Origin: Bacteroidaceae bacterium
Lineage (GTDB): Bacteria; Bacteroidota; Bacteroidia; Bacteroidales; Bacteroidaceae
Direction: 5' to 3'
DNA length: 64,000 nucleotides
Assembly: GCA_017555585.1 (NCBI GenBank)
Contig: JAFZGA010000009.1
Span: 1-64,000 of the forward strand
Position numbers and translations under genes: made by a program. Positions 49,939 to 60,334 of the stretch are shown here, piece by piece (positions within the stretch are counted from its first letter, which is position 1; each line of letters opens with the position of its first letter). A model generated the notes under the pieces. That model searched no databases, was not told the origin of the DNA, and worked only from the letters and a program-made list of their open reading frames with translations.

Positions 49939-50949
49939 TTATCCTATTACATTTACCTCCATATTCAGTTCCACACCGAATTTCTCTTTTACCGAAGCAA
50001 CTACCGCAGATGCAAAATCAAGCACATCCCTACCTGTTGCACCACCGCGGTTTATCACCACCAAAGCCTGATGCTTATACACACCAACATGTTCATGTGG
50101 GGTTTCCTTCCAGCCACACTGCTCAATAAGCCAACCGGCAGATAACTTTACATTGCCACAAGTCAATGGGTATTGTGGCATTGCAGGATACTCCTTTACA
50201 AGAGCTTCTGCAACCTCCGCAGGAACAATAGGGTTCATGAAGAAACTGCCGGCACTGCCTATCCTGTCAGGAGAAGGCAACTTGGCTTCACGTATTTCGC
50301 ATACTGCCTTGCGTACATTCGCAAGGGTTGCTCCACCCAGTAGCCCAACCTTTTCGCTAAGATTGCCGTATGTGAGTTTGAATGTAGGATTCTTTGAGAG
50401 ACGGTATGTAACATGTGTTATAATATGCTTGCCCTTTTCTGCCGCCTTGAATATGCTGTGACGATAAGAAAAACAGCAGTCATCATGCAAGAACTCCTGG
50501 CAGAGAGCATCGCTCAATCTCACTGTTTCGACCTTAGCAATGAGTTCACCGGCTTCTACACCATACGCACCGACATTCTGTACTGCACTTGCGCCAACTT
50601 CACCGGGTATTGCAGAAAGATTTTCCAGACCACCCCATCCCTGTTCTACCGTATATGCTACCAGCGCATCCCAATTGACACCGCTACCTACACGCAAAAG
50701 CAAATAATTGTCATCTTCTTCAACCACCTGCATCCCCATTATTGCAGAGTGCAGTATTGTACCGTTGTAATCATTTACAAAAAGCAGGTTGCTTCCACCG
50801 CCGATGACAAACGAGCGACCATCATAGCCTTCGCCAAGAAAACCGACAATATCATCAACCGATGAGAACTCAACAAATTGGTTGGCTGTAGCCTCTATTC
50901 CAAATGTATTGTGCGAAAGAAGTGAATATCTATTGAATTGCTTTATCAT
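49939..50949 (-). CDS. murB: UDP-N-acetylenolpyruvoylglucosamine reductase
   Basis: 336 residues from the ATG at 50949 (MIKQFNRYSLLSHNTFG); a reading from 50991 would overlap the preceding gene by 45 bp. MurB reduces UDP-GlcNAc-enolpyruvate to UDP-MurNAc with NADPH and FAD. The N-terminal HNTFGIEATANQFVEF, FAD-binding FVIGGGSNLLF and GWGGLENLSAIPGEVGASAVQNVGAYG appear in pieces of the expected order; SAGSFFMNPIV carries the catalytic Ser. The type I form is inferred from the C-terminal extension (SAGWLIEQCGWKE). The ATG overlaps the stop of the hemolysin III gene by ATGA, implying coupled translation. Confidence 0.93.
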   Translation of the reverse strand: MIKQFNRYSLLSHNTFGIEATANQFVEFSSVDDIVGFLGEGYDGRSFVIGGGSNLLFVNDYNGTILHSAIMGMQVVEEDDNYLLLRVGSGVNWDALVAYTVEQGWGGLENLSAIPGEVGASAVQNVGAYGVEAGELIAKVETVRLSDALCQEFLHDDCCFSYRHSIFKAAEKGKHIITHVTYRLSKNPTFKLTYGNLSEKVGLLGGATLANVRKAVCEIREAKLPSPDRIGSAGSFFMNPIVPAEVAEALVKEYPAMPQYPLTCGNVKLSAGWLIEQCGWKETPHEHVGVYKHQALVVINRGGATGRDVLDFASAVVASVKEKFGVELNMEVNVIG

Positions 50950-51608
50950 AAAATTCCGTTTATCACATACCACATTGCAATCATGTGACATATTGTACCC
51001 AACAAAACAAAGAAGTGGAATACCGTATGGATATATTTCACTTTGTGGAAACTATAGAACACCGCACCGGTGATATATGCAACACCCTCGCCTACAACCC
51101 ACAGGAACACCGGCAGAGCAACTGCATCATAAAACTGCTTTGTTGCAACAAGAATAGTCAATCCCATAAGGACATAACATACCGTTTCCAATATATTGTG
51201 TTTCTTAAGGCTATACAGGCTCAACGACGTACCGACAATGGCACATACCCAACAGAAGATGAATATACCCCATCCCCAATAGCCGGTGTCGCGCATGGCA
51301 ATTATTGTTATTGGCGAATAGCTTCCTGCAATATGCCAATATATTGCAGAATGGTCGAGTTTGCGGAGTGTCTTGCGCCATTTGCTTTCGGATGGACAAG
51401 CGTGATACAGCGTAGAGAACACGTATGATGACAACATACCGAACATATACAGCAACACACTCGCCAAATCCCATGCGTCACCACCTCTTGCAATAACCTC
51501 TTTGATGAAAATAGCACTGACGATGATGCCACCAACTATTCCTACCGAGTGAGAAATGGCATTCCATCTCTCCTCCTCTACCGTGTATGTTTTTGTATCG
51601 TTGCCCAT
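50946..51608 (-). CDS. Hemolysin III / YqfA family membrane protein
   Basis: 220 residues with seven hydrophobic segments, a PAQR-like architecture. The start EEERWNAISHSVGIVGG contains the conserved SH; SSYVFSTLYHACPSE supplies Ser and His in the second block, and the C-terminal HTVFHFFVLLGTICH gives the last His pair. These Ser/His residues form the presumed zinc site of PAQR-type hydrolases. Function in bacteria is unclear. First gene of an operon with murB and the MBL hydrolase. Confidence 0.82.
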   Translation of the reverse strand: MGNDTKTYTVEEERWNAISHSVGIVGGIIVSAIFIKEVIARGGDAWDLASVLLYMFGMLSSYVFSTLYHACPSESKWRKTLRKLDHSAIYWHIAGSYSPITIIAMRDTGYWGWGIFIFCWVCAIVGTSLSLYSLKKHNILETVCYVLMGLTILVATKQFYDAVALPVFLWVVGEGVAYITGAVFYSFHKVKYIHTVFHFFVLLGTICHMIAMWYVINGIL

Positions 51609-51690
51609 GATTTTTCAAAGATACGCTAAATTTATTTACTTTTACTTTTAATTGTGTTTAATTAAACTTAATACATGGAATTTATGTACA

Positions 51691-51727
51691 AAAAAAACGC
51701 CCTTGCCAAAGCAAGAGCGTTTTTTTT
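51691..51727 (-). terminator. Terminator of the glycogen operon
   Basis: AAAAAAACGC-CTTGC and GCAAG-GCGTTTTTTT pair with one mismatch and a CAAA loop. T-runs on both sides. It lies 19 bp beyond the glgP stop. Confidence 0.85.
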
Positions 51728-51745
51728 AATATTATGTGGTATGGA

Positions 51746-54310
51746 TTAAGCGAACCACTTAACGTATGCGAAGTCCATACGGTGAGGAAGTTCCTCATGG
51801 TTAGGATACATACGGAATGCAATCTTGAATGCACCGGCGTTTGTAGGAGCGATCTCAGCACCGAATGTAAAGATGTTACCCTCGCGCTTAACAACCTCCA
51901 AAGGATATGTTGCAAATACAGTCTCGTGACCCTTAGCATCAGTATCCAATACTACAAGTTCTATAGCTACTGCATTGTCAAGACCCTTCTCGTCAACCTT
52001 GATTGAAACGTTGTACTTCTCACCAGCAGACATTGCACCGTTTAAGAAGTCCTGTGCACCCTCTACAGAAAGAACCTCAACTGCGTTCCACTTGGCTGCA
52101 ACCTCTTCCTTCCATTTAGCAAGCTCACGAACAACCTTTGAATCGTTTGCAACAAGATGGTGATAACGCTCTGCCTGCTTGCAGTAGAACTTGCTGTAGT
52201 AGTCATCGAGCTGACGCTTCATTGTGAAGTGAGGAGCAACCTCTGCGATAGACTTCTTGATGCAAGCAACCCACTCGTCTGAATAAGCCTTGTCACCACG
52301 GTTGTAATATATTGGAAGAATCTCGTTCTCAAGCAATGTATAGATTGTAGCGGCATCGAGCTGATCCTGGAACTCTTGGTTCTGGTATGTACGCTCCTCT
52401 TTCAATGCCCAACCTGCACCGGGTTTGTAACCCTCGCACCACCAACCATCGAGAACCGAGAAGTTGAGGACACCGTTCATAAGAGCCTTCTCACCTGATG
52501 TACCTGATGCCTCGAGAGGACGTGTAGGAGTATTCATCCAGATATCAACACCTGATACGAGCAACTTAGCAAGATCCATATCGTAGTTCTCAAGGAAGAT
52601 GATCTTACCTACGAACTCAGGACGGCGTGATACCTCGATAATCTTCTTGATCAAGCCCTGACCGGCACCATCGTGTGGGTGAGCCTTACCAGCGAACAAG
52701 AACTGGATTGGACGCTCAGGGTTGTTCAACAACTTAGCAAGACGGTCAAGATCTGTAAAGAGAAGGTGAGCACGCTTGTAAGTAGCGAAACGACGAGCGA
52801 AACCGATAACAAGTGCATCCGGATTAATCTTCTTAACAACGTCAACGATACGCATTGGGTCACCCTGGTTCTTCAACCACTCTTCGCTGAATGCCTTCTT
52901 GATGTAGTCGATAAGCATCTTCTTGCGAGCGATACGTGTATTCCAGATAGTCTCGTTAGATATCTTATCGATTGCGTGCCAGATATCCTCGTTTGACTGG
53001 TCGTTGATGAAGTTTGCATCGAAGTTCTCCTTGTAGAGCTTGTCCCACTCAGGAGCAACCCATGTAGGATAGTGAACACCGTTAGTTACATAACCAACGT
53101 GGTTCTCCTCTGGGAAGTAACCTTTCCAAATTTCAGCAAACATAGACTTAGAAACCTTACCGTGGAGACGGCTAACACCGTTGATTTCCTGGCAAGTGTT
53201 GCAAGCGAATGTTGACATACAGAAACGCTCGTTTTTGTCACCTGCGTTGATACGACCAAGGTTCATCAAGTCGTCCCAAGTGATGTTGAGCTGGCTTGCA
53301 TAACCTCTCATGTACTTACCGAAGAGAGCCTCGTCGAAATAGTCGTGACCAGCAGGAACCGGAGTGTGAACTGTGTAAAGTGAGCTTGAACGTACAATCT
53401 CAAGAGCCTCTTCGTATGTGTAACCGCTCTTGATATACTGTGTCAAACGGTAGAGGTTGCAGAGTGCTGCGTGACCTTCGTTGCAGTGATAGATTTCTTT
53501 CTTGATACCCATCTTCTCCAAAGCGATCATACCACCGATACCAAGAAGAATCTCCTGCTTCAAACGGTTTTCCCAATCGCCACCATAGAGCTTGTGAGTG
53601 ATTGGCTTGTCGAACTCGCTGTTCATGTCAAAGTCAGTATCGAGCAAGTAAAGAGGCACACGACCTACATTTACCTTCCATACATTTGCGTGAACATAGT
53701 AATCGATATAAGGAACGTGGATTACAAGAGGTGTAACACCATCTTCCTCGTATACGCGCTCTATTGGGAGCTGGTTGAAGTTCTGTGCATCGTAGTTAGC
53801 GATCTGTGAGCCGTCCATTGAGAGTGACTGGCTGAAGTAACCGTAACGATACAAGAAACCAACTGCACACATATCAACATTTGAGTCAGAAGCCTCCTTC
53901 AAATAGTCACCGGCAAGAATACCAAGACCACCAGAGTAGATCTTCAACACGCTTGTCAAACCATACTCCATACAGAAGTATGCTACAGAAGGACGTTCTG
54001 CGTTTGGTTTAACGTCCATATACTTGCGGAAATCAGCATAAACGCTTGCAAGCTTATCAAGAACCTTCTTATCCTTTGAAAGTTCATCAAGTTTCTCAAC
54101 GCCCAATTTCTCGAGCAAAAGAACAGGGTTACCTGCACATGCCTTGTAAAGGTCTTTGTCGAGCATAGAGAAAAGCTCTTTTGCTTCCTCATTCCATACC
54201 CACCAAAGGTTACGAGACAACTCCTCCAAGTTCTTCAAAGACTCGGGGATGTAAGATTTAACATTAACAGTTTTCCAACTTGGTTGGTTTGTGTTACTAA
54301 TAGCAATCAT
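51746..54310 (-). CDS. glgP: Glycogen/alpha-glucan phosphorylase (GT35)
   Basis: 854 residues. The enzyme releases glucose-1-phosphate from alpha-1,4-glucan ends using pyridoxal phosphate. The PLP lysine block [14 protein letters not shown] and the preceding PTRPLEASG are clear; the domain begins with [20 protein letters not shown], typical of the shorter 'alpha-glucan family phosphorylase' branch rather than the classical 800-residue GlgP. The C-terminal about 100 residues ([20 protein letters not shown]...) form an extra beta-sandwich domain. It is 29 bp downstream of the GT3 synthase and surely cotranscribed, so synthesis and breakdown of glycogen are encoded together. Confidence 0.92.
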   Translation of the reverse strand: MIAISNTNQPSWKTVNVKSYIPESLKNLEELSRNLWWVWNEEAKELFSMLDKDLYKACAGNPVLLLEKLGVEKLDELSKDKKVLDKLASVYADFRKYMDVKPNAERPSVAYFCMEYGLTSVLKIYSGGLGILAGDYLKEASDSNVDMCAVGFLYRYGYFSQSLSMDGSQIANYDAQNFNQLPIERVYEEDGVTPLVIHVPYIDYYVHANVWKVNVGRVPLYLLDTDFDMNSEFDKPITHKLYGGDWENRLKQEILLGIGGMIALEKMGIKKEIYHCNEGHAALCNLYRLTQYIKSGYTYEEALEIVRSSSLYTVHTPVPAGHDYFDEALFGKYMRGYASQLNITWDDLMNLGRINAGDKNERFCMSTFACNTCQEINGVSRLHGKVSKSMFAEIWKGYFPEENHVGYVTNGVHYPTWVAPEWDKLYKENFDANFINDQSNEDIWHAIDKISNETIWNTRIARKKMLIDYIKKAFSEEWLKNQGDPMRIVDVVKKINPDALVIGFARRFATYKRAHLLFTDLDRLAKLLNNPERPIQFLFAGKAHPHDGAGQGLIKKIIEVSRRPEFVGKIIFLENYDMDLAKLLVSGVDIWMNTPTRPLEASGTSGEKALMNGVLNFSVLDGWWCEGYKPGAGWALKEERTYQNQEFQDQLDAATIYTLLENEILPIYYNRGDKAYSDEWVACIKKSIAEVAPHFTMKRQLDDYYSKFYCKQAERYHHLVANDSKVVRELAKWKEEVAAKWNAVEVLSVEGAQDFLNGAMSAGEKYNVSIKVDEKGLDNAVAIELVVLDTDAKGHETVFATYPLEVVKREGNIFTFGAEIAPTNAGAFKIAFRMYPNHEELPHRMDFAYVKWFA

Positions 54311-54339
54311 ATTTTATTAATTAAATGAATATTTTCAAA

Positions 54340-56001
54340 TCAAATTCTCTCTTTTGCAACAGAAAGAGCAAAATCGTAAGCCTTGTAGTAATTTTTGATA
54401 AAATGCTTCCACAATGCCTTCTCGGCAAGTTTTGCAACTTTTTTGCGACAGTCTGTAACCTCTTTTTCAGAAAGCTCTGCAAAGGTACAAATTGTTTTTG
54501 TAATAACCTCAGCCGCATCAAAATAATTACTGTCATTTCTGCATATAACCTCTACACCATCAGCGAGTTTGCCTTCACGGCCGAGTACAGAGTTCACCCA
54601 CAAGCCAAAACCGGCAAGTTCCGTTGTTATTGTAGGAATGTGGAAAGCCGCACTTTCAAGCGGAGTATAACCCCATGGCTCATAGTACGAAGGATATACG
54701 CTCAAATCGTTACCGATGAGAACATCATAGTAATCCATATTGAATATACCGTCATTGCCCTTCAGATAACAAGGGACATAGATCACCTTGACCTTATTCT
54801 TGCCACTACGGTTGTCGATACACATATTGCGTATCGAGCAAGCGATGGCATCCTCATAGAAGTTGTGCAGATTGTGTGTCAAATATGGGTTAGGCAGCGG
54901 AGTATCCCAACTTTCCTTATCCGAGTGAAGACGTTTTACAAGATCCTCACGCGCAACGTCCGACCATGCAGGAACATCGATGAACGCAACAACGTCACGA
55001 CCAAGTCCCTCACAGGCATTAAGACGAGCCATTGCTTCAAGGAACATATCGATACCCTTGTTACGCATTTCCATGCGACCGCCGATACCTATTATAATGG
55101 CATCTTCCGAAATAGTATCGCCGGTGAGAGCCTGAGCAACGCGCAGACGAGCTTTGCGTGCAGCATTTCTCTTTGCTGTAAAATTCTTGCCTACAGGCAC
55201 AAAGTCCTTCTCGAAACCATTCTCAAGAATCACATCACATTCACGCTCGAGCAACTGCTTGCACTCGCGTGCAGTAATCTCGCTTACAGTAGTAAAACAG
55301 TCGATGTTAGCAGCAGTAACCTTTTCAACCGACTGCTTTGACTCAACATTCAGCTCTGCAGCCATCTGGTCACCGTTGTAACCCTCAAAGTAATCGTACA
55401 GAGGCTTGCCGTTAGAAGCTATTGAACGGCCTATACTTGTTGCATGGGTTGTAAATATTGTGCCCACAGCAGGCAAATGCTTCTTTACATAGAGCGCAGC
55501 GTTTCCACTTTGCCACTCATGTGCCTGAACAACAACATTACTACCCTTCTTGATATTTGTATTATAGAAACTTTCGATTGCCTTACCTACAGCATAACCG
55601 AAAATCATAGAATCGTCATAGTCGCCATATCCATGGAGAGAATCGACACCATAGTCGTTCCACAACTCACTATAAATGGCATCCTTATCGTCCATATAAC
55701 CTGTATAATCCACAAGCACCACCTTTGGACGGCCGGGAATTTCCCAATATCCGCAACGTACAGTCATTTTGTCGTTGCAAGCTTTCTTGCGCCATGCGCT
55801 CCACAAACGCTTATCCTCTGTAAACAAAGGATTCTCTTTCTCCTTCCACAAATCCGGTCCGATATATACAGCTGTCAAACCCTCAACCTCAGACAAGGTA
55901 CGAGCCTTGGTAGAAACAACAGTGTAGATACCACCGACCTTATTACAAACCTCCCAACTGATCTCAAAAAGATAATCGGGACGTAACATTTCTTTCTTCA
56001 T
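54340..56001 (-). CDS. Glycogen synthase, GT3 family (animal/yeast type)
   Basis: 553 residues. The start YLFEISWEVCNKVGGIYTVV is characteristic of GT3 glycogen synthases, which use UDP-glucose in eukaryotes, as opposed to the ADP-glucose GT5 GlgA of most bacteria. AHEWQSGNAALYVKKHLP and TTHATSIGRSIAS follow. The C-terminal YPSYYEPWGYTPLESAAF is the E...G..E nucleotide-sugar motif. GT3 enzymes are known in Bacteroidota. The first gene of the operon with glgP. The nucleotide sugar used here cannot be read from the sequence. Confidence 0.92.
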   Translation of the reverse strand: MKKEMLRPDYLFEISWEVCNKVGGIYTVVSTKARTLSEVEGLTAVYIGPDLWKEKENPLFTEDKRLWSAWRKKACNDKMTVRCGYWEIPGRPKVVLVDYTGYMDDKDAIYSELWNDYGVDSLHGYGDYDDSMIFGYAVGKAIESFYNTNIKKGSNVVVQAHEWQSGNAALYVKKHLPAVGTIFTTHATSIGRSIASNGKPLYDYFEGYNGDQMAAELNVESKQSVEKVTAANIDCFTTVSEITARECKQLLERECDVILENGFEKDFVPVGKNFTAKRNAARKARLRVAQALTGDTISEDAIIIGIGGRMEMRNKGIDMFLEAMARLNACEGLGRDVVAFIDVPAWSDVAREDLVKRLHSDKESWDTPLPNPYLTHNLHNFYEDAIACSIRNMCIDNRSGKNKVKVIYVPCYLKGNDGIFNMDYYDVLIGNDLSVYPSYYEPWGYTPLESAAFHIPTITTELAGFGLWVNSVLGREGKLADGVEVICRNDSNYFDAAEVITKTICTFAELSEKEVTDCRKKVAKLAEKALWKHFIKNYYKAYDFALSVAKERI

Positions 56002-56336
56002 TAATAATAAAACTTATAATTCTCAAAACAGCAAGGAGTTCCACTACCGAATCACCTTATATAATATAGCAAATGGAGAGAAAGTACCCCCTCTCTCAAA
56101 ATGAAGTGCAAAATTACAAAATTATTTTCGAATAACCAAAGAATTAAAATAACTTAAAAATACACAAACCGACAAACTCTGTGACAAAGAGCCGACTTTT
56201 CAAAGCCTACAATAACAAAAAACGTCCAAAAGCAAGTTTTTTTGTATCAGAATGACTATATCTAAACACAAGACAGAATAACGTGTCAAACAAAAACACG
56301 CCGCACAAAGAGTGACACTCCAACAAACAGCACCTT
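56002..56336 (-). promoter_or_regulatory. Upstream region of the glycogen operon with a strong promoter
   Basis: Minus strand: TTTG (56137-56140), 20 bp, TAATTTTG (56109-56116), giving a leader of about 105 nt. A second TAATTTTG is directly adjacent (56117-56124). The rest, up to the glnN terminator, is A-rich with no gene. Confidence 0.7.
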
Positions 56337-56372
56337 ATACGAAGTGAGCGACCATGGTCGCTCACTTCGTAT
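56337..56372 (-). terminator. Terminator of glnN
   Basis: A 36-bp perfect palindrome with core GAGCGACCATGGTCGCTC, 13 bp beyond the stop. On the minus strand it follows TTTTTTGC..GAAAAT. It shares its core stem with the clpC terminator. Confidence 0.7.
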
Positions 56373-56385
56373 TTTCATTTTTTGC

Positions 56386-58569
56386 TTAAACTATAAACAG
56401 TAATTCTCTATACTTAGGTAAAGTCCACAGTTCGTTGTCAACAACAAGTTCAAGCTGATCGATGTGATAACGTATCGATTCCAGCATTGGAGCAACCGTA
56501 TCGTGGTACGCAATTGCTTTCTCGCGTTCGCATGCGATGCGGTTGGCAACCTTGCGGCGCTCTACCATTTCATCGACAAGACGACGTATCTCAGCCACAT
56601 GCTGCGCCATCTGCTTGACAAGACTGATATTCTCGGCAGAAAGGCGGTCACCCTCTTCCTTGCCGATAACCTGTTCCATCTTTATCACGTTGTCGAGCAA
56701 CGAACTCTGATATTTCGTTGCTGTAGGAATTATATGATTCAAGGCCAGATCGCCAAGCACGCGTGCTTCAATCTGTATCTTCTTGGTATACATCTCCCAC
56801 TTGATTTCGTTACGCGCACGAAGTTCAGTCTCGGTCATAACGTCCATATTGCGGAACATTTCCACACTCTCCTTGTCAAGATAGCGGTCAAAGACAATCG
56901 GTGCGCTTGCCTCACAATCGAGACCGCGACACTCGGCCTCACGTTTCCACTCATCACTGTAGCCATTACCATCGAAACGTATAGGCTTGCTATACTTGAT
57001 ATATTTGCGTATAATCTTTACAAGAGCATCCTCTTTTGTAGCTCCCTTTTCTATCAACTCATCTACCTCGCGTTTGAAGATAGTAAGCTGTTCTGCCATA
57101 GCCGTGTTGAGGGCAATCATGGCAGATGCACAGTTGGCTTCAGAACCTACAGCACGGAACTCGAAACGGTTACCTGTAAAGGCGAAAGGCGATGTACGGT
57201 TACGGTCGGTATTGTCAATCATCAGCTCCGGGATTGAAGGGATATTCAATCTGAGCTCACGCTTGCTGAGAATCTTCACGACATCATCTGTTGTCTCCAT
57301 ATGGTCAAGAACCGAAGACAAGTGCGAACCAAGGAAACTTGATATGATTGCAGGAGGAGCTTCGGCCGCACCCAAACGGTGCGAATTAGCCGCCGACATT
57401 ATACTTGCCTTGAGCAAGCCGTTATGACGATATATTGCCGCAAGGGTATTTACCACAAAAGTGATAAAACGGAGATTGTCCTTATCGTTCTTGCCGGGAG
57501 CCATAAGCAACACGCCTGTATCAGTACCAAGCGACCAGTTGTTATGCTTGCCAGAACCGTTCACGCCCTTGAATGGCTTTTCGTGCAACAGTACACGGAA
57601 ACCATGACGACGCGCCACCTCTTTCATAAGTGCCATGATAAGCATGTTATGATCGACAGCCAGGTTACACTCCTCATATATAGGCGCAAGCTCGAACTGG
57701 TTAGGAGCGGCCTCGTTATGACAAGTCTTGGCAGGGATACCGAGTTTCATTGCCTCGATCTCAAGTTCTTTCATGAATGCAGCAACGCGCTTAGGGATAG
57801 AACCGAAATAGTGGTCCTCGAGCTGCTGGTTCTTTGCGCTGTCGTGCCCCATAAGGGTGCGGCCGGTAAGCAGAAGATCGGGACGTGCAAGGAGCATACC
57901 CTCATCAACAAGGAAATACTCCTGTTCCCAACCAAGGTATGTTGTAACTTTCTTTACATTCTTGTCGAAGTAACGGCAAACATCAGTAGCAGCCTTGTCT
58001 ACAGCACGCAACGATTTGAGCAACGGAGCCTTATAGTCGAGAGCCTCACCGGTATATGAGATAAACACTGTAGGGACACAGAGTGTATCATCAATAAGGA
58101 AAGCAGGTGATGTCGGATCCCAAGCACTGTATCCGCGCGCCTCGAAAGTACTTCGGATACCACCGTTAGGGAATGACGAAGCGTCAGGTTCCTGCTGAAC
58201 GAGCAGTTTTCCCGAAAACTCCTCTATTATACCACCTTTACCGTCATGCTCTATAAAGGCATCATGTTTCTCAGCAGTCGTTTCAGTAAGCGGATGGAAC
58301 CAGTGGGTGTAGTGTGTCGCACCATTCTCCACAGCCCAACGTTTCATACCTTCGGCAACACTGTCAGCAATAGAGCTGTCAAGAGGAGCATCATTGTCGA
58401 TAACATCGATAAGTTTGTTATATACCTCTTTAGAAAGATACTTGAACATCTTCTCACGATTGAACACCTTTATTCCATAATACTCGGACGGACGCAATTC
58501 GCAATCTGGCACATCTACCGCCTTTTTACCAAAAGCAGCCGATATCACTTCAAATCGTAGTTTTGACAT
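56386..58569 (-). CDS. glnN: Glutamine synthetase type III
   Basis: 727 residues, the size of GSIII and much longer than GlnA (about 470). It makes glutamine from glutamate, ammonia and ATP and is the main ammonia-assimilating enzyme in many Bacteroidales. Typical blocks: THYTHWFHPLTETTAEKHD, the GSIII-specific FPNGGIRSTFEARGYSAWD, KTCHNEAAPNQFELAP with metal Glu residues, KPFKGVNGSGKHNNWSLG in the ATP site and the C-terminal helical extension (ERRKVANRIACEREKAIAY). The gene is alone with its own consensus promoter and a 77-nt leader. Confidence 0.95.
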   Translation of the reverse strand: MSKLRFEVISAAFGKKAVDVPDCELRPSEYYGIKVFNREKMFKYLSKEVYNKLIDVIDNDAPLDSSIADSVAEGMKRWAVENGATHYTHWFHPLTETTAEKHDAFIEHDGKGGIIEEFSGKLLVQQEPDASSFPNGGIRSTFEARGYSAWDPTSPAFLIDDTLCVPTVFISYTGEALDYKAPLLKSLRAVDKAATDVCRYFDKNVKKVTTYLGWEQEYFLVDEGMLLARPDLLLTGRTLMGHDSAKNQQLEDHYFGSIPKRVAAFMKELEIEAMKLGIPAKTCHNEAAPNQFELAPIYEECNLAVDHNMLIMALMKEVARRHGFRVLLHEKPFKGVNGSGKHNNWSLGTDTGVLLMAPGKNDKDNLRFITFVVNTLAAIYRHNGLLKASIMSAANSHRLGAAEAPPAIISSFLGSHLSSVLDHMETTDDVVKILSKRELRLNIPSIPELMIDNTDRNRTSPFAFTGNRFEFRAVGSEANCASAMIALNTAMAEQLTIFKREVDELIEKGATKEDALVKIIRKYIKYSKPIRFDGNGYSDEWKREAECRGLDCEASAPIVFDRYLDKESVEMFRNMDVMTETELRARNEIKWEMYTKKIQIEARVLGDLALNHIIPTATKYQSSLLDNVIKMEQVIGKEEGDRLSAENISLVKQMAQHVAEIRRLVDEMVERRKVANRIACEREKAIAYHDTVAPMLESIRYHIDQLELVVDNELWTLPKYRELLFIV

Positions 58570-58651
58570 TATATTTTACTTTTATTATATTTTCTACAAA
58601 AAATGCAAACAAACATTTTTATTGACTTTTTGTAAAACACAAAAACCGATA

Positions 58652-58682
58652 CAAATATAACACCGCAACAACAAAAAGCAAA
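58652..58682 (-). promoter_or_regulatory. Promoter of glnN
   Basis: Minus strand: TTTG (58679-58682), 19 bp, TATATTTG (58652-58659), then TATCGG. Both boxes and spacing are consensus. Leader about 77 nt. Confidence 0.7.
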
Positions 58683-58985
58683 GATTTTTCCAAAAAAGAG
58701 AAGAACAGAACCACCAATTCACCAAAACAGAGAGAAGCAAAACAAAAAAAAGGAAGTAGAAAACCGATACAAAACACAAAAAACACACTACAACACTAAA
58801 AAACAGCTACAAAAATCATTTATGTCATTTTTAAACCTAAATAACCACAAACACAAACATTTTGTCAAACAAAACAGAAACATTGCCTAACATTGCTATC
58901 TTCCCCACAAAGTCCGATGCTCCATCGACAGTTTTTTTCCTCAAAAAAAATCCGTTAAAAAACTTCATCGGAATAATTATTTCAA

Positions 58986-58993
58986 TAATTTTG
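58986..58993 (+). promoter_or_regulatory. Candidate -7 box of nagA
   Basis: TAATTTTG, 65 bp before the nagA start. No good -33 partner at standard spacing. Confidence 0.35.
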
Positions 58994-59058
58994 TAAAAGA
59001 TTGCCGAACAGGTCACAAAAACAGGAATTAACAGACACATATAATTAACCACAAAATT

Positions 59059-60222
59059 ATGCTTAAGCAAATTATCAATGCCAAGATCCTGACTCCACAG
59101 GGATGGCTGAAAGACGGATCGGTTATCATGAGAGATAACAAGATTCTTGAGGTAACAAACTGCGACCTTGCAGTTATCGGTGCAGAAGTAGTTGACGCAA
59201 AAGGAATGTACGTTGTTCCCGGCGGTGTTGAAATCCACATTCACGGTGGTGGCGGTTGCGACTTTATGGAAGGTACAGAAGAGGCTTTCCGCGGAGCAAT
59301 CAAAGCACACATGAAACACGGTACAACAAGTATCTTCCCTACCCTCTCTTCATCGACTGTACCTATGATTGAAGCTGCTGCCGAGACTTGTACAAAATTG
59401 ATGGCAGAGCCTAACAGCCCGGTACTTGGTCTACACCTCGAAGGCCACTACCTCAACATGGCTATGGCAGGTGGTCAGTTGCCTGAGAACATCAAGAACC
59501 CAGACCCGAACGAATACATTCCTCTTGTTGAGAAATGGGACTGTATCAAACGTTGGGACGCAGCTCCTGAGCTCCCCGGTGCAATGCAGTTCGGTAAATA
59601 TATCACATCAAAGGGAATCCTTGCTTCAGTAGCACACACACAGGCAGAATACGAGGACATCCACTCTGCACGCAAGAACGGTTACACACACGCAACCCAC
59701 TTCTACAATGCAATGCCAGGATTCCACAAACGCCGCGAATACAAATATGAAGGAACTGTCGAGAGTATCTATTTGCATGACGACATGACTGTTGAGGTTG
59801 TTGCTGACGGTATACACGTTCCTCCTACAATCCTTCGCCTTGTACACCGCATCAAGGGTGTTGAGCGTGCATGCGTAATCACCGATGCTCTTGCCTGCGC
59901 AGCCAGCGACAGCACAACAGCATTCGACCCACGAGTAATCATCGAGGACGGCGTATGTAAGCTTGCTGACCGCACAGCCCTTGCAGGTTCTGTTGCAACA
60001 ATGGACCGTCTTATCCGCACATTGGTACAGAAGGCTGAAATTCCATTGGAAGACGCTGTACGCATGGCATCTGAGACACCAGCAAAAATCATGAACGTAT
60101 ATGACCGTAAGGGCTCATTGTTGAAGGATAAGGATGCCGACCTTATGATTCTTGACGACGACTTGAACATACGTGCAGTATGGGCTATGGGTAAACTTGT
60201 TGAAGGCACATACACTCTATAA
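59059..60222 (+). CDS. nagA: N-acetylglucosamine-6-phosphate deacetylase
   Basis: 387 residues. NagA deacetylates GlcNAc-6-P to GlcN-6-P in amino-sugar recycling and use. Motifs: VEIHIHGGGGCDFM (metal His pair), LGLHLEGHYLN with the metal Glu, SVAHTQAEYEDI and ATHFYNAM with further His ligands, and ITDALACAA with the catalytic Asp. The amidohydrolase barrel is intact. No nagB or PTS gene is adjacent. It ends in a strong terminator. Confidence 0.93.
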   Translation: MLKQIINAKILTPQGWLKDGSVIMRDNKILEVTNCDLAVIGAEVVDAKGMYVVPGGVEIHIHGGGGCDFMEGTEEAFRGAIKAHMKHGTTSIFPTLSSSTVPMIEAAAETCTKLMAEPNSPVLGLHLEGHYLNMAMAGGQLPENIKNPDPNEYIPLVEKWDCIKRWDAAPELPGAMQFGKYITSKGILASVAHTQAEYEDIHSARKNGYTHATHFYNAMPGFHKRREYKYEGTVESIYLHDDMTVEVVADGIHVPPTILRLVHRIKGVERACVITDALACAASDSTTAFDPRVIIEDGVCKLADRTALAGSVATMDRLIRTLVQKAEIPLEDAVRMASETPAKIMNVYDRKGSLLKDKDADLMILDDDLNIRAVWAMGKLVEGTYTL

Positions 60223-60240
60223 TCAGAGACATATTTACAT

Positions 60241-60276
60241 AAAAAAGCTCCCATGTGCGAACAGGGAGCTTTTTTT
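60241..60276 (+). terminator. Terminator of nagA
   Basis: AAAAAAGCTCCC and GGGAGCTTTTTT form a 12-bp perfect stem with an 11-nt loop, 18 bp after the stop, ending in a T-run. Confidence 0.85.
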
Positions 60277-60334
60277 GATACATGAAACAGTAAAATAGGC
60301 ATACCGTTTGTTTTAATAAGAAAAGAAAATAAAG

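Larger units (their letters stand above)
58570..59058. other. Strand-biased intergenic stretch between glnN and nagA
   Basis: No gene. The plus strand from about 58600 to 58870 is unusually poor in T and G and very rich in A and C. A motif AACCGATACAAA occurs twice (58644 and 58760 areas). The glnN promoter lies inside (58652-58682). A possible -7 box for nagA is TAATTTTG at 58986-58993. The strand bias is stronger than elsewhere in the window. Confidence 0.55.

Noticed and set aside
54340..56001. Eukaryote-type glycogen synthase as evidence of recent transfer
   Set aside because: GT3 synthases are established in Bacteroidota, and base and codon use look like the neighbours'.
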